Shown in pieces: positions 32,946 to 44,246 of a stretch of DNA of 64,000 nt. Position 1 is the first letter of the stretch, and every line of letters starts with the position of its first letter. Where the stretch lies: positions 6,714,495 to 6,778,494 of the forward strand of contig CM034133.1 in the NCBI GenBank assembly GCA_019914995.1, in the 5' to 3' direction. The position numbers and the translations under genes are program-made. The notes below the pieces were generated by a model. The model did not search any database, had not been told where the DNA came from, and saw only the letters and a list, made by a program, of their open reading frames with translations. The stretch is from Acanthochlamys bracteata. Its lineage: Eukaryota; Streptophyta; Magnoliopsida; Pandanales; Velloziaceae.

Positions 32946-32957
32946 GCTCTGATACCA
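32946..32957 (-). other. tRNA-Met primer-binding-like site in relic
   Basis: Minus strand TGGTATCAGAGC, the priming site used by both caulimovirids and many plant LTR elements. No LTR was found adjacent, which favours a pararetrovirus. Confidence 0.6.
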
Positions 32958-33299
32958 CTGCGGGGGTGTTTGGCCGGAAAATAGCCGATTCTAACATCTT
33001 TGCTTGAATTCTTCTATTTAAATTCTTATAGGAAAGACATTTGTTAACTTATTTATGAAAAAAATAATTTCATAGACAATTAACCTCTTGATTATACCAT
33101 AATGTGGTAAGTTTCAATCATCAATATAATATAAGATGCAATAATCATCAGTATAGATATCGAGAAATAATATTTATCTGATGGATTATCTATGGATGGA
33201 CTAGCTCCTTCACTCAAACCTGTTCCTAGTTTGTAGTTTTTTTCAGATACTTCTAATGTTTGTCTTTTCTTAACAAAATGTGTTTTTGTCTTCCAATAA

Positions 33300-33503
33300 T
33301 CAAAGACCATTTTGTCTAAAATTCTCGATATCGGATTCTGGATCAACGATTTCGACAATTTCTTGTTCTTGAACTTGTTGTGCATTTCTCCCATTCCATA
33401 GTTGAGAAAGCCAAGTTCTAGGTGCAACTTCTTGTTGACCCTTTTTGGTTTGTCTAGTTAACGTCCTTGACGTTCCAGTATATTGTACTATTTGTCTAGA
33501 CAT
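33300..33503 (-). pseudogene. Relic frame 3 start (MSRQ...)
   Basis: 67 codons beginning in a TAATG overlap with the preceding frame's stop. Basic and Gln-rich N-terminus (TSRTLTRQTKKGQQE), then acidic. It stops at 33300, after which a different frame stays open. I cannot assign it beyond position and style. Resembles the start of a caulimovirid polyprotein in layout only. Confidence 0.35.
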
Positions 33504-33688
33504 TATCTATGGATTTGCCAGTAATTAAGTTTTTCTGGTTTAGATCTCTTAGGGATTTCTTCCATTGGTCCTAAAGATAGCTTGTCTATCTTTCCCATAA
33601 GATCTTCTAGTTTTGAGTCTAATTTAGTTGGTGTTAGCTTTGTCTTTCTCATTATTATATGTAATTTTTCATGCAAAGAAATTAACAT
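33503..33688 (-). pseudogene. Relic frame 2 (short Lys-rich)
   Basis: 61 codons with MRKTKLTPTKLDSKLEDLMG and DKLSLGPMEEIPKRSK, a small charged protein whose TAA overlaps the next ATG (TAATG). Upstream the phrase GTGAAGGAGCTAGTCC also occurs at 33.20 kb in the same orientation, suggesting a duplicated segment within the relic. Confidence 0.35.
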
Positions 33689-33805
33689 ATAAATAATGAT
33701 ATATGTTGTTTGATCATTGATAGATCCGCCGCATTAGACGGACTAGCTCCTTCACTGGTTTTTAGTGTTTTTGAGATTCATTTAATGCCTTTTCATACGC
33801 ATCCA

Positions 33806-34012
33806 TTAAAGGTGACTTAATTGTTTAACATAAAACTCTCGAAACTGCTCGAGTTCCTTTCGAAACTCAAAGGAACATTTCTCAAGTTCTTTTACTTGTT
33901 CTTCGACATTTTTCAAAGTTTTAAAGGTTTGTTCCTCTATTTTCTTTGATTTATCTATGTCAAGTAGTTGAACAAGTTGATTAATTTGTTCAGATTTTAG
34001 CAGTTTTTTCAA
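33806..34012 (-). pseudogene. Relic frame 1 (coiled coil)
   Basis: 68 codons rich in Glu, Lys and Leu with heptad-like spacing (EQTFKTLKNVEEQVKELEKC). Predicted coiled coil, as in the small accessory proteins of several caulimovirids. Frame ends at 33806; no longer partner is visible upstream. Confidence 0.35.
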
Positions 34013-34067
34013 ACCTCCAATTTAAACGTTAATTTGATCTTTAATATAATCCAAAGTTAATCTAATA

Positions 34068-34400
34068 TAAATACGAGTTATAAATATGATCTCTACTGTC
34101 AGATAAGAAAAATATGAGTTATAAATACGGCGATAAAATTTTAGGACAATCGAATTATGAATTGATCTACATCAAATTTTTTGATCAAAATCACATAAAA
34201 AAAAAAAGAGCATCTTTATCAAAATTTATTATTCATATTATTTGATTAAAAATGGAGATTGATCTGTATTTCGATTGAGTTCAAATTTTTGTCAGTATAT
34301 TTTCGAATATTAATTCTTCATAACAAATAGTGAAGAGTGAATTTGAAACTCTAAATGAAAAAAGATACCTTAAAATACCACTAAAATTGGGATGCCCATA
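34068..34400. mobile_element. MITE-like element, second full-length copy
   Basis: Colinear with 31.26-31.56 kb: ACGAGTTATAAATA, CGG.GATAAAATTTTA, ATCAAATTTTTTGATCAAAA and GGAG.TTGAT...TTTCGATTGAGTT. It lies to the right of the pararetrovirus-like relic, in the same orientation as the left copy. The terminal repeats are more decayed here. Confidence 0.6.
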
Positions 34401-34923
34401 TATATATAATATGATGTAACTATTGATGCAGAGTCTTTAGTTTTTTCTTTTATTTAAGTAACACGCTTTATCATTATATTCTCATACACGCAAGAATAAA
34501 CACGTTTCGCTGTCCACTACGATGGATACTGGTTCTCATTTTGACTCGCAAGGGCCATCCATTAATTTAGCACGTCAGCACTTCCCAATAACCATCATGC
34601 TAAGCAATAATACGAGTCAACTTCGACGTACGTATGAAAGAGCCACAATTGCTACGCAAACTATCATTATTGGTTTTCTTGACGTTGCAAAATATAGCTA
34701 CTTATATAGAAGAGAAAGATCCCGTCGGTTCTAGCAAACTTCCAGCTAAGCTAACTACTAGTTCCTCCCACGGTCGCGCGTGTTGATCTGTTTAACGCTG
34801 CGCGTCCGCGTATCTCGCTGTTGGCGTTCTTTAAAAGCAGTCTACTTCCCTTCACAGGCGGCCCGAATGCGAGAGTTGGGTTAAGTCGGTTAACATAATA
34901 CTCTAAAATTCTACGCCTGTCAC

Positions 34924-34930
34924 TATATAA
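34924..34930 (+). promoter_or_regulatory. TATA box of the SRC2-like gene
   Basis: TATATAA, 111-117 bp before the ATG at 35041. It predicts a transcript start near 34955 and a leader of roughly 85 nt. The upstream region (34.75-34.82 kb) is rich in CGCG motifs, including GCGCGT, which fits the CAMTA-type calcium-response site VCGCGB; this regulatory reading is inference. Confidence 0.65.
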
Positions 34931-35040
34931 CTCTCTAACTCCATCCTAAAATAGTTCCCTCACCAAATCCCAATCTGTGATCAATAATCTCTCTGATTTT
35001 ATTTTACTCGAGAAAACAATCTATCGAACAACTAATCTCT

Positions 35041-35934
35041 ATGGCGGCGTATAGAACGATGGAGGTGACACTGCAATCAGCGAAGGACCTAAAGGAAGTT
35101 GGCTTCTTATCGAAGATGAAGGTCTACGCGGTTGTAGCGATTACCGGCGATACTCGATCACGGCAACGAACGCCGCCAGACAGACAAGGTGGGAAAAATC
35201 CTACTTGGAACTACACGCTCCGGTTCTATGTTCCCGCCGATATCGATAATACTAACCACAACACTCTTCACGTAATTCTCCGCGCCCACAAATTACTCGG
35301 TGATCGTGATGTTGGTGAAGTTTACGTCCCGTTACATGAACTGCTGGCTGGGGGTACGAGCGACGGACCGACTCAGGTTAAGTTCTTCAGCTACGAGGTT
35401 CGGACACCTGTCTCCGGCAAGTCGAAAGGTGTTCTCAATTTCTCTTGCAAGGTTAGCGAACGCATCAATTCTAACGCAGGCATCGGAAACGCTGCCAGTC
35501 ACATGAATCAGGCTGGTCCAAGTGCAGCTCCGTACCCTGCGCCGCAGTCGGAACCTGACAAGCAGCAAGGAAAGACGGATAAGCCCGTGATGGCTTATCC
35601 AGCAGTATATCCACCGCGTTACGGAGGACAGCAGCAGCAGCAACCTTACCCTGCAGGGTACTCGCCGCAACAGGGTTACGGGAACGGATACCAACAACCG
35701 CTGCCACCTCACGGTTATGGTTACCCTCCGCCGCAGCAAGGGTATGGATATGTCCCGCCGAGGAAGAATAACTTAGGGATGGGATTAGGCGCTGGACTTC
35801 TAGGAGGAGCTCTTGGTGGCATGTTGATCGGCGACATGATTGGAGACGCTGCTGGATATGACGCCGGGTATGATGCTGGCTACGACGGCGGCGGCTTCGA
35901 CGGCGGCTTTGATGACGGGGGATTCGGTTTCTAA
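35041..35934 (+). CDS. SRC2: SRC2-like C2-domain protein
   Basis: Complete single-exon gene of 297 codons. Residues about 5-130 form a C2 domain (MEVTLQSAKDLKEVGFLSKM, GGKNPTWNYTLRFYVP, VILRAHKLLGDRDVGEVYVP). Next is a Pro/Tyr/Gln-rich linker (about 170-240, with GYGYPPPQQGYGYVPP), then a glycine-zipper-like hydrophobic stretch (about 243-268, LGMGLGAGLLGGALGGMLIG), and an acidic Gly/Tyr/Phe tail (GYDAGYDAGYDGGGFDGG). This layout is that of SRC2 proteins, membrane-associated, Ca2+-linked proteins induced by cold and other stresses. The start follows a good TATA spacing, and no upstream in-frame ATG is needed. No lesions. The codon choice and GC content are clearly higher than in flanking DNA. 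Confidence 0.96.
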   Translation: MAAYRTMEVTLQSAKDLKEVGFLSKMKVYAVVAITGDTRSRQRTPPDRQGGKNPTWNYTLRFYVPADIDNTNHNTLHVILRAHKLLGDRDVGEVYVPLHELLAGGTSDGPTQVKFFSYEVRTPVSGKSKGVLNFSCKVSERINSNAGIGNAASHMNQAGPSAAPYPAPQSEPDKQQGKTDKPVMAYPAVYPPRYGGQQQQQPYPAGYSPQQGYGNGYQQPLPPHGYGYPPPQQGYGYVPPRKNNLGMGLGAGLLGGALGGMLIGDMIGDAAGYDAGYDAGYDGGGFDGGFDDGGFGF

Positions 35935-38297
35935 GATAAATAGAAAATTGGTCATAATCCTATGCCTTAATCCTGTTTATATTCTTTCTATCCTTGTTTT
36001 GAGAGTAATCTGATGGGACTGCTTAGTTGGGAGGATTAGAACTCTTGTACAGTGAGAACTATTGTACAGTGAGACACCAAATTATTGGATTTGGAACTGT
36101 ATCTGATTTCATAATTTCTATTCATTATTATTATAGTTTGAGAAGTTGTTAATATTTTTACGAGTAAACACTATTGTCCAGACGAATCTGCTTTGTTTAC
36201 GTGCCATTTGAAAGGAGTGTTTTAAATACATTGAGCTTTATAAAAATAAAAGCGAGGTTAAAATATTTTAAAATTAAAAATTGAAAATTATTTTTATATT
36301 TAGTTATTTTAGAATTGATTGAAAATAATATCAATAAAGTAATTTGATTTTTAAATTGAATTTAATGTGAAGTGTCATATTTTATTTAAAATGTAATTTA
36401 GAAATTTAATTTTGCCGATTAGAAGTTTTGGGTACTTAATATGTCTTAAACGGATACACATAGTAATTTGAAGATGTATAAATAAAATTTATCTAAAATG
36501 GAAATACTTCAATTTTGTAATGTAAGTTCTTTTTTAACTTCAAAATAATAAAATACGCATATATATGAAGTTGAATGATTATAATATGTATGTGTTAGGA
36601 TTTTAAGAATATCTAAAAAAATTTCAAAATATATGAAACTATTATCTGAAGCAAGAAGTATTAAAAAAATTTTCTGTTCTTATATTGCATCAATATTTAA
36701 ATATTGTTTGAAAGTGTTCACTATTAAATTTTAGATTTTACTTTAATGTATTTTTAGCATTTATATTTTTAAAATTTAAAAAGTATAAGAATGGACAAAA
36801 TTTGTTAAAATATTTTTTGTTTTATAAAAATTTTGAGAAATACTTCTAAATATTTTCTTTCTTCCCCGAGCTTGTACCACTCACTTAAGTCTGCCTAGTT
36901 TTACCGGCAAAATGGTTTATTAATGATCTTGTTGAGTAGAGAAAGATAATAAGAGTAATTAAAAAAAATAAACAAAATTATTAGGTAAAATAAGAATAAT
37001 AGTAATAATTTAATATTATCATGTTTGATATATTAATAAAAATTAAATTAAAAAATATTTTTAGTTGGTAACTAAAAAATAAATAAGTTTTATAAAAAAT
37101 TTGAAATATTGTCTTTTGTTTGTAATAGGAGAATGTTTCTATAGGTAACATTATGAACTAGTTTATTTTTTAATTTTTCATTCGAGGTGACGGTTGTGTA
37201 CTTTTGCTGCTTACTTTGGGAAAGCTATGGTCTCCTGCACCCTCTCCCTGGCTTGTTTAGCTTGCTACAGATAGTACACCATGCTTTTGACAGATGCTTG
37301 TTGAGCTTGTGCCTGCCTGCTTACTTTGGAAAAGCATGCTTCTTTAACTGATGCTCCTAGCTGCTTTTAGTTATGTTTCTTTCAGGTGTCTAGTGACATA
37401 CAGATATATTCAAAGAGAATATCAAAAACACAATATAGAGTACACCGTCTAATGACAAACAGATCGCATATTTTTTCAAAATACCAAGTACAATTATATT
37501 CAAAGAAAACTCTTGTTCATTCACATATCTATTTAGGAAAGAAAACATATTAAGAAAATATTCATTGCAATAACATAGCAACTATTATAACTAAATATTT
37601 CTTAACTGAATACCAATTAGAACAATCCATAAGATTGTAAATACACAACTAACTTCAACAATTTCAGAAGCAGAATAATGTTAAATATATCAGTAGACTT
37701 AGATACATCATAACTACCACTTTTAACTTGTAGTTAATGATTGCCTAATTTGCAAAGAACAATAGCACAAAACAATGTTGGCTAACTAGTTTGCAAAAAA
37801 AAAACCAGAACAATATTGGCTGCCTAATCTGAAAAAAAACATAATATTGGTGGATAATACATAACAGAAAGCATATATGACTCCATCCATATTATTAGCA
37901 ATTCAAAAAGTATATATACATAATAGTTGATTCCAAAACTACTATGTTATCTAGAGTATCAGAACCACTATGCATTAGGCATAGCAGGAAGCAAAAAGCA
38001 TATAATAGAATATATATGTAGAATGCAGAAAACAGAAAACTACTATGTAATTTGGAATTTATAATTTACAGAAGATATATAGTAGAATATATATGCATAG
38101 CTGAAAGCATATAAAAGAAGTAAATGCTTTAGTAAAACTTAACAGAAAGCATATGAAAAAATAAAAAAAAGGAAGGTAGGCAAGTTCCAATCCAAGTATA
38201 GAAAAAAGAAACAAAAAGAATAAAATAAATGAAGATAAATATTAGAACAAGTGCAGATGCATACTTTGAATAGATTTAGACGATTTTTGTGTTGTTC
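35935..38297. other. AT-rich intergenic DNA after SRC2
   Basis: Holds the SRC2 3' UTR (first few hundred bases) and then very AT-rich DNA. Near 37.2-37.4 kb, phrases such as CTGCTTACTTTGG.AAAGC and AGCTTG.GCCTG occur twice, a small local duplication. No gene recognised. Confidence 0.5.
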
Positions 38298-39294
38298 TTA
38301 TGTAAATATAAGTAACACTTTCACCTTTTTAGGATTATCCATAAGATAAAAGGTTGCATCTTCATAGAGATAATCATTTAATCCAAGTTCATAAAAAAAA
38401 CTATTAATGACACATTTTTGAATGTCATCCTTACCTCTTTTAGCTATTTTATGTGCAGAATTCATCATAATTGCAGATATATTGTCCATGCCTTATTTAA
38501 GAAGTTCAATGAGCATCACCCTCTTTTACCTTCGCTTTTGCTTTCTGGGAAGGATGCTCTGAGTATTGCGATTGTCCATCAATAGGGGCACTTGGAGTTA
38601 CTAGACTTGGAGTTCAATTCATATGAAAATATTCCAATTCAATACAATTTTCTGCGATCAATTCATCTAATTCTTCAGTTGTGGTATTATTTGTATTTTA
38701 TTCCATCTCTCTATGTCAGTTCTAGTCCAATCTCCACCACCTAATGCACAATCACTTACATAGAGTATACTTAGCTTGTCGTAAGGGAGAGCAAATGCTT
38801 TATGCCTGTATCAGCAGCTTTAGGATTTTGCTGAAGTAGCAGAACACAAAATGACAATTTGTTAGGTGCTATTAATGATAAATCTTAATATCTAATTAAA
38901 GCTTTAAAATTAAAAATTAGCGAAGAACATATATACCTTGATTAATTATTTGTCACACTTCATCTTCGGAATCAAATTTGCATGTTTGACGATCCCAAGC
39001 AAAACCACTCAAGCCTCCCTTAAATAAGTCCCAAACAGGAGTGAACTTTTTGGTAATATATTTAATAAGGTTGATAACTCTAAGTTTTTCTAGTGGTTTA
39101 TTAGGAAATATTTCTTTCATCTCCTTGACTACATTCTTATAAGCATACGTTGTGAAAGTTCTATTGACTCGGTTTTCTAAATTGTGTTGATGTAATAATG
39201 CATTAATAACAACATCATCCACAGCATAACTCCATTGAGGTTGCTCAGTCCTTATACTTGCACTTGCATTGGGTAACTCTCTTTTAGACGCCAT
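38298..39294 (-). pseudogene. Myb/SANT-like accessory protein of Harbinger element
   Basis: Exon 1 starts MASKREL at 39294 and carries VDDVVINALLHQHNLENRVN, NRTFTTYAYKNVVKEMKEIF and FKGGLSGFAWDRQTCKFDSE, the Myb/SANT-like DNA-binding fold (L10-interacting MYB type) used with Harbinger transposases. The frame hits TGA at 38953 where the family has Trp, then reaches a GT donor at 38936. After an intron (38936-38831) exon 2 begins with NPKA, and the C-terminal block FFYELGLNDYLYEDATFYLM ends at 38298. Further stops interrupt exon 2. Not functional. Confidence 0.65.
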
Positions 39295-39469
39295 ATTGAA
39301 GTCTTGTAATTCAAAAAATATATGTATACATAGACTAAGTAAAGTAACTAGGCAAGTTAAGCAACTTGTTAAGTAACGCAATTTGTATTTCGAAAAAGTA
39401 TGCATAGGTGAAATAAAGCAAATTGTCAGTTAAACCAATAATTCAGTTACATCAAATTGTCATTGAAAG

Positions 39470-40215
39470 AAACAACTAGTGCAAGATTATGCATTGTAAT
39501 CCCTCTACATATCTTGTGGAATTTGCAGCCCTTATTGACTCTCCTCTTCGTGTATCCTCATCATGATCATTGTTGTTATAATCACTATCTACTTCAATGG
39601 GTTGCTTTGCAAGTTCATTATCTACCTCTCTAGGAAGGTCCTCATCTAGGTCTTCACTCGTTAAAATGTTATGCATAATGCTACATCATATTATGATTTT
39701 TGTTTGTGTCTCAACACAAAAGTAAGGCTCATCCGAACTTGATATGATGGGAAATCTTTTCTTAAGTACAACACATGCTCTCTCAATTGAATTATGTAAC
39801 TTTGCATGTCGATGGTTGAATAATTTCTTAGTGGATTTGATGAGTACACGTTTAAATGGTAGTGGACCATTCTATAAGATGTTGTTAGTTCACTCCTTAT
39901 CATGAAACCAGCATCCACAAAGTATAATTTCCCTAATAAAAATAATATATATTATTACAAGGTTCATGCTTAATTTGGATATTCATTGTAGGTCATTATT
40001 ACCTTGTCGTCTTCTTAAAGGATGTTCTTTCTTAATGCATCCTTTACAATTCTGATGTCCTACACTGAACCTTCTGAACCAACGAAGACATACGTGAACT
40101 TGAGATTAAAAGTACAAGAAATCAGTACATATAGTGTGTGATATTTTTTTCTATCGCGATATCTAGAAGTAACGGTAGGAAAAATTTTAACTTTCCGTCA
40201 ATTGTGCCAACACAT
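39470..40215 (-). pseudogene. Harbinger DDE transposase remnant
   Basis: Read on the minus strand in several frames: a degenerate GTIDG-like block near 40.2 kb (first Asp), a DIRIVKDALRKNIL block near 40.05 kb (second Asp), VDAGFMIRSELTTSYRMVHY near 39.9 kb, then after a frame slip an IERACVVLKKRFP block near 39.77 kb containing the third acidic residue, and a MHNILTSEDLDEDLPREVDN tail. This order is the DDE_4 nuclease of PIF/Harbinger. Stops and slips make it non-coding. Confidence 0.65.
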
Positions 40216-41990
40216 TCCTGACATTATAATTTATTAGTAATAAGTTATGTAAAAATAATATCTATTATAATTAAGAGTTAGGAGATTTTTTTATCTTGAA
40301 AAATGGATAATATCTCTAGCTACTAAATATTTTTAGGAGATTTCTTTATCTTGAAAAAGGGATAATATCTAGAGCTACTGAATATTTCTAACGAACTTGT
40401 GATGCATCATCGTAAGAATTTATCTTCTAATTCTATGCTAGCTTGTAACACATTATGAAAATGACAATTGATAGTTTATCCGAATCGTTGAAAAATATAT
40501 TATGCTAAATGATTCCTTAACTTTTATCCAATAATACACATAAAATTAGTTATTTGTTCTTCTACGCTAGCTTGCCGTGTATGTTTGATACCGCCAAATG
40601 CCACTAACAATACCATTTTGCAAGTGCCGACGGACCCATCTGGCAGATGCTACGACATCTAGCCTCACTAGCAATTGAACTGAATACTCCATGTCAAATA
40701 TTTTCTCTTTCTTCTATAACTTCAGGACCAATTAAAGTTACCTTTCTTACACGTTGGTTTTGTAATACCACATAATAAACAATCGCAAACTAAAAATGCG
40801 ATAGCCAAACAATACAAATATAAATGCTTAATTAACTTATCATCTGTACTGAATATGATGTAAAATTTGCACAAAAAAAAGAAAGAAAAGAGATGCAATT
40901 ATAATACATCACTTAAAAAGTCCTATTTCATTGAATAAAGAATAATAATTCATTATAAAAGCATACAATTCAAGTTTTTAGACTTAGGATTATCAACTTA
41001 AGAAAAAGCAGAAGATAAATACTAGCCTTCAAAGATTCCTCACAATGATTGCACAAATATTGAAAGCAAAACAAAAATTTAAAAACCATTAAAGCATGTT
41101 CTAAGAAAAACAACATACATCTTCGTGAGTCTAAAAGTACAGATATTAGAAGAACAAAAACTGATATGACTGTTTTGAAAGTTGTTACAAAGTACCTAAA
41201 TAAAGACCAAACAAATATACCAAAGACCAAAAAGCACCAATTATAGGGATTGTATAACAATTAATAACAACAAAACGAGGAGATGTGGAAACTACTTGCC
41301 AAGTGGCAAAACAATATCTTCCAAGTATCAGAATCATATACAAGTATTAATAACTAAAGCTAGCAAACTGAGAATATCATGGCCAAATGAAATAAAGATA
41401 ATCATTAGCTTCATATTCTACACCAAAAAACTACTTATGCATGATAATCTTCACCAAATAACAACACTTTAGTAGAATTGCGATACCTAAACCACCAAAG
41501 CTAGGTGGCAATGCAAAATACCTATTTTTTAAAATATCAATTATGTTGAGAATGTTAATAGTAATAAAGAGTACCAAACTTTCATTCTTAAATACACAAA
41601 AGGCCGTTGTGCAGGCTCACCTAGGTCCTAGAAGGAATACCCAAGAGTCATAGTGTGATGTACAACTTCAATCTCGCAAAGTTGCTCTAATGCATTCAGA
41701 ATTTGATGGGGAATGTCAGATAGCTATTCTTTGTTGCACATATTCATCCAGAAATAGGCAAAGAGAAACAATTTCAAGGTTACATGGAGAACATAATAGA
41801 ATTAATATCAGAATATTATGACCATTTTTTTTTTTTTGTAAACTAATTGTCTTAATACGCTGAGTTGTAAGTTAGGGGTAATTGCATCAATTTACATTCC
41901 ATGAGATGTGCTAAGCCTAAATCAATGCATTTTTCTTTAGTTCTCCAAACTTCTAGATTTATCTCTATTCCTCTTTTTCTTCTTTTCTTA
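40216..41990. other. AT-rich DNA next to Harbinger relic
   Basis: An exact 20-base-class phrase (GGAGATTTTTTTATCTTGAAAAA / GGAGATTTCTTTATCTTGAAAAA) occurs at 40.28 and 40.34 kb, a short tandem duplication of about 60 bp. No gene recognised; the frame 41260-40970 is unlike known proteins. Confidence 0.4.
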
Positions 41991-42480
41991 CCTGCACCCT
42001 CCTAGCAGTAGCCTCATGTGCCAGCTCCCTCTCATGCCGCGTGCTTGCTTCCTTCCTCTTGCCGCCGGCCAACAGGAGAAAATCTCCACCTTCTCCTTGC
42101 TCTCTCCTTCTACGATGATTCTCCTCAACGTCTGTGATGTCGTTCGTTGCCGCGACGGCAGAAACACTAGCTTCTCCGGAGCTCCTAGCGACTGGTCTAT
42201 GCTAAGCAACGGGAAACCATTTCAGGACTTGACATCACCTATTCCTCTATCAATTGGTTTGAAGTTGCGGCTCCGGCACGAAAATGTGCCTGCCGGGACA
42301 TGGCCGTTGAGTCATCGATTCTGGCCACCGCCGCTCAATCAAAGGTTGATCATCTCATCCATGAGCTTCGTCATAGCCGCTGTTTCCTTTTCTTATCTGA
42401 AATCCTCATAGGTCGGAACTTGCCGGAATCCAACGAGTCCTACCTTGCATATAGGCCAATCTGTGCAGGTGAGATATATT
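41990..42480 (+). other. GC-rich open segment, unrecognised
   Basis: A sudden GC-rich block with overlapping plus frames (42016-42411 and 42300-42482). The second frame reads MAVESSILATAAQSKVDHLI and ELRHSRCFLFLSEILIGRNL, then ends soon after an AG|GTGAGATAT donor-like site at 42470. It could be a first exon of a lost gene or a captured fragment. No family recognised. Confidence 0.3.
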
Positions 42481-43070
42481 AGTTGGTTTAAACCCTTTGA
42501 ACTCGCTATGGACTAGCTTTAACTCATTTTACATAGGTGTCTTTATGGTTTGGTGAATCAACAAGTTGTTGTTATATGCGAGTACGGTTTGGATGTGAAT
42601 GTCACTTTTAATGGGTAAGCATTTCTAATATGTCAGCCTTAATACTAGTCGAGTGTTATATTGTAGTAAATGAGGGTATCCCTCAAACATTAGATTGGGA
42701 TGTATTACATTTGTGATTGGTTTTCATATTACAAATGCTTAATTACATTTACGCATGTATTAGGAGCGAATGTGGAGTCTAAGCTAAGTGATATGGATAG
42801 GAGTTAGCTCTTGAATCGAGAAATATACGTGGACTTCAGGTGAGGGTTATCATGCCATCTTTTTTTCTAAATTAACGTTAGGCGTTCCGTACAGGTAACA
42901 TCTGCTTTGATCTTCAGGCATACCTTACCACTTTCTTGTATGTATGATTATCCCTCATGGTACGAAATTGTATGTGATGTTTGCTTTCTTAAATAATGAT
43001 AAATATTTATGATGGCATAAATAGTAACATTGATTATTATAATGCATTGATTATGTATAATGTGAGCTGA

Positions 43071-44160
43071 TGTAGATAAAACCAACTAAGAAAAACTCAG
43101 CGATTCTATCCTAGTCTATCCCGCAAGTGCACGGTTGTCGTATACCGTACAGCAGATAACGAGTTTGTTCCACAGAGATTGTTGTTAACTCTAATCCAAA
43201 TTTTTAGTAACAAAAGTTGTGTTTGTGAAAACGAATCAAAAGTGTACGAGAGCTAAGAACGGAAAGTAACGCACGGATCGAGAAAACAAGTATGCAAACA
43301 ACTGGAGTTTTAGAATCCACCACTAATGCCTCTAATTAATCCTTAAATAAACATGATAATAGATTATGATGATTGTGAAGATCTTGTATCTAACACCTTG
43401 ATCTAGTTCTTAGATACGATTTCTAATTATGACTTTAACTTTGGTCCAGTATAAAATCACCTATCGTTAGTGATATTCTAACTCCTTGTTTAGAAATTAC
43501 TAACAATGCATTAGGTTCTGCGAAATCATAAATCATGTAATTACATTCACTTTGGTCCAGTAAATATTAACTACAATTGTTAATCCCGTAAGTCGTAAAT
43601 TATGCTCCGATTGGTCCTCGCAAACACAATTAATATAATAATTTAGATATCAAATCCAATGCTAATCATGCATGCGAATTTAAAATCTAAACATCTTTTC
43701 AAACAAGAATTAACAACTCACATAAAATCAACAATCCATACATCACATAATATTCAAGAAATAAATTAAACTTATTAGGGTTTCATCCTAACTCCAGTTT
43801 AGAGAAATTAGTCACTCATATTAATACACACAATAATATTGTATGAAAAATAAAAATCTGAAGAATTTTTCGTCTCTAATTTGATCTTCCTTCTGTCTTC
43901 CGTCGGCTCTCTCTAGGGTTTCCGTCGGCCCTTTGTTGCCTCTTCGTTGGCTCTTCGATGCTCCTTCGATGCCCTTCTTGGCTCTCCATTCACCTCTTTT
44001 TATAGTGGAACTTCCTTCCATAAAATTAGGCAAAAGATATATTCAGGATATTCTGATTAGATTTGATGTAGATTCGTTGCTATATTTGATGCTAAATTTG
44101 ATGCTAGATTTGATGCTAAATCTTTGATTTGGATTTGATTGGTCAAATGCATCAATAAAG
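43071..44160. mobile_element. Possible solo LTR or LTR fragment
   Basis: Contains CCCGCAAGTGCACGGTTGTCG near 43.12 kb followed by GGTCCAGTAAA-type repeated phrases (CTTTGGTCCAGTA twice), and near 44.1 kb a tandem TTTGATGCTAAATTTGATGC array. These phrases recur in large plant LTR elements that I have seen described, but no partner LTR, PBS or target duplication is visible. Assignment is tentative. Confidence 0.3.
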
Positions 44161-44246
44161 ATCGCCGCTTGATATTTCCTTCCATGATTAGCTCTTTTAT
44201 TTTATTCCTTCAATAATTTGCTTCTTTATTCACCTATACTTCACAA

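Larger units (their letters stand above)
31690..34012. mobile_element. Endogenous pararetrovirus-like relic, rearranged
   Basis: Three kinds of evidence suggest an integrated caulimovirid-type sequence. First, a plus-strand segment (about 32.05-32.42 kb) ends in a very Lys/Arg-rich run, like the basic tail of a caulimovirid coat protein. Second, minus-strand short frames (34012-33806, 33688-33503, 33503-33300) include a coiled coil, and two share a TAATG stop/start overlap, an arrangement common in this virus family. Third, the minus strand has a perfect tRNA-iMet complement at 32946-32957, followed 40 nt later by an ATG. The two strands carry different parts, so the relic is rearranged. All frames are broken. 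An LTR-element origin for part of it cannot be excluded. Confidence 0.45.
38298..40215 (-). mobile_element. PIF/Harbinger transposon relic
   Basis: Two minus-strand genes typical of this superfamily lie together: a DDE transposase (about 40215-39470) and downstream a Myb/SANT-like accessory protein (39294-38298). Both are damaged. I did not find terminal inverted repeats or a TWA target duplication, so the outer limits are those of the coding remains. Confidence 0.7.

Noticed and set aside
35332-35739. Minus-strand frames over the SRC2-like gene
   Set aside because: Antisense shadows of a GC-rich coding exon with Arg/Leu-rich composition typical of such shadows.
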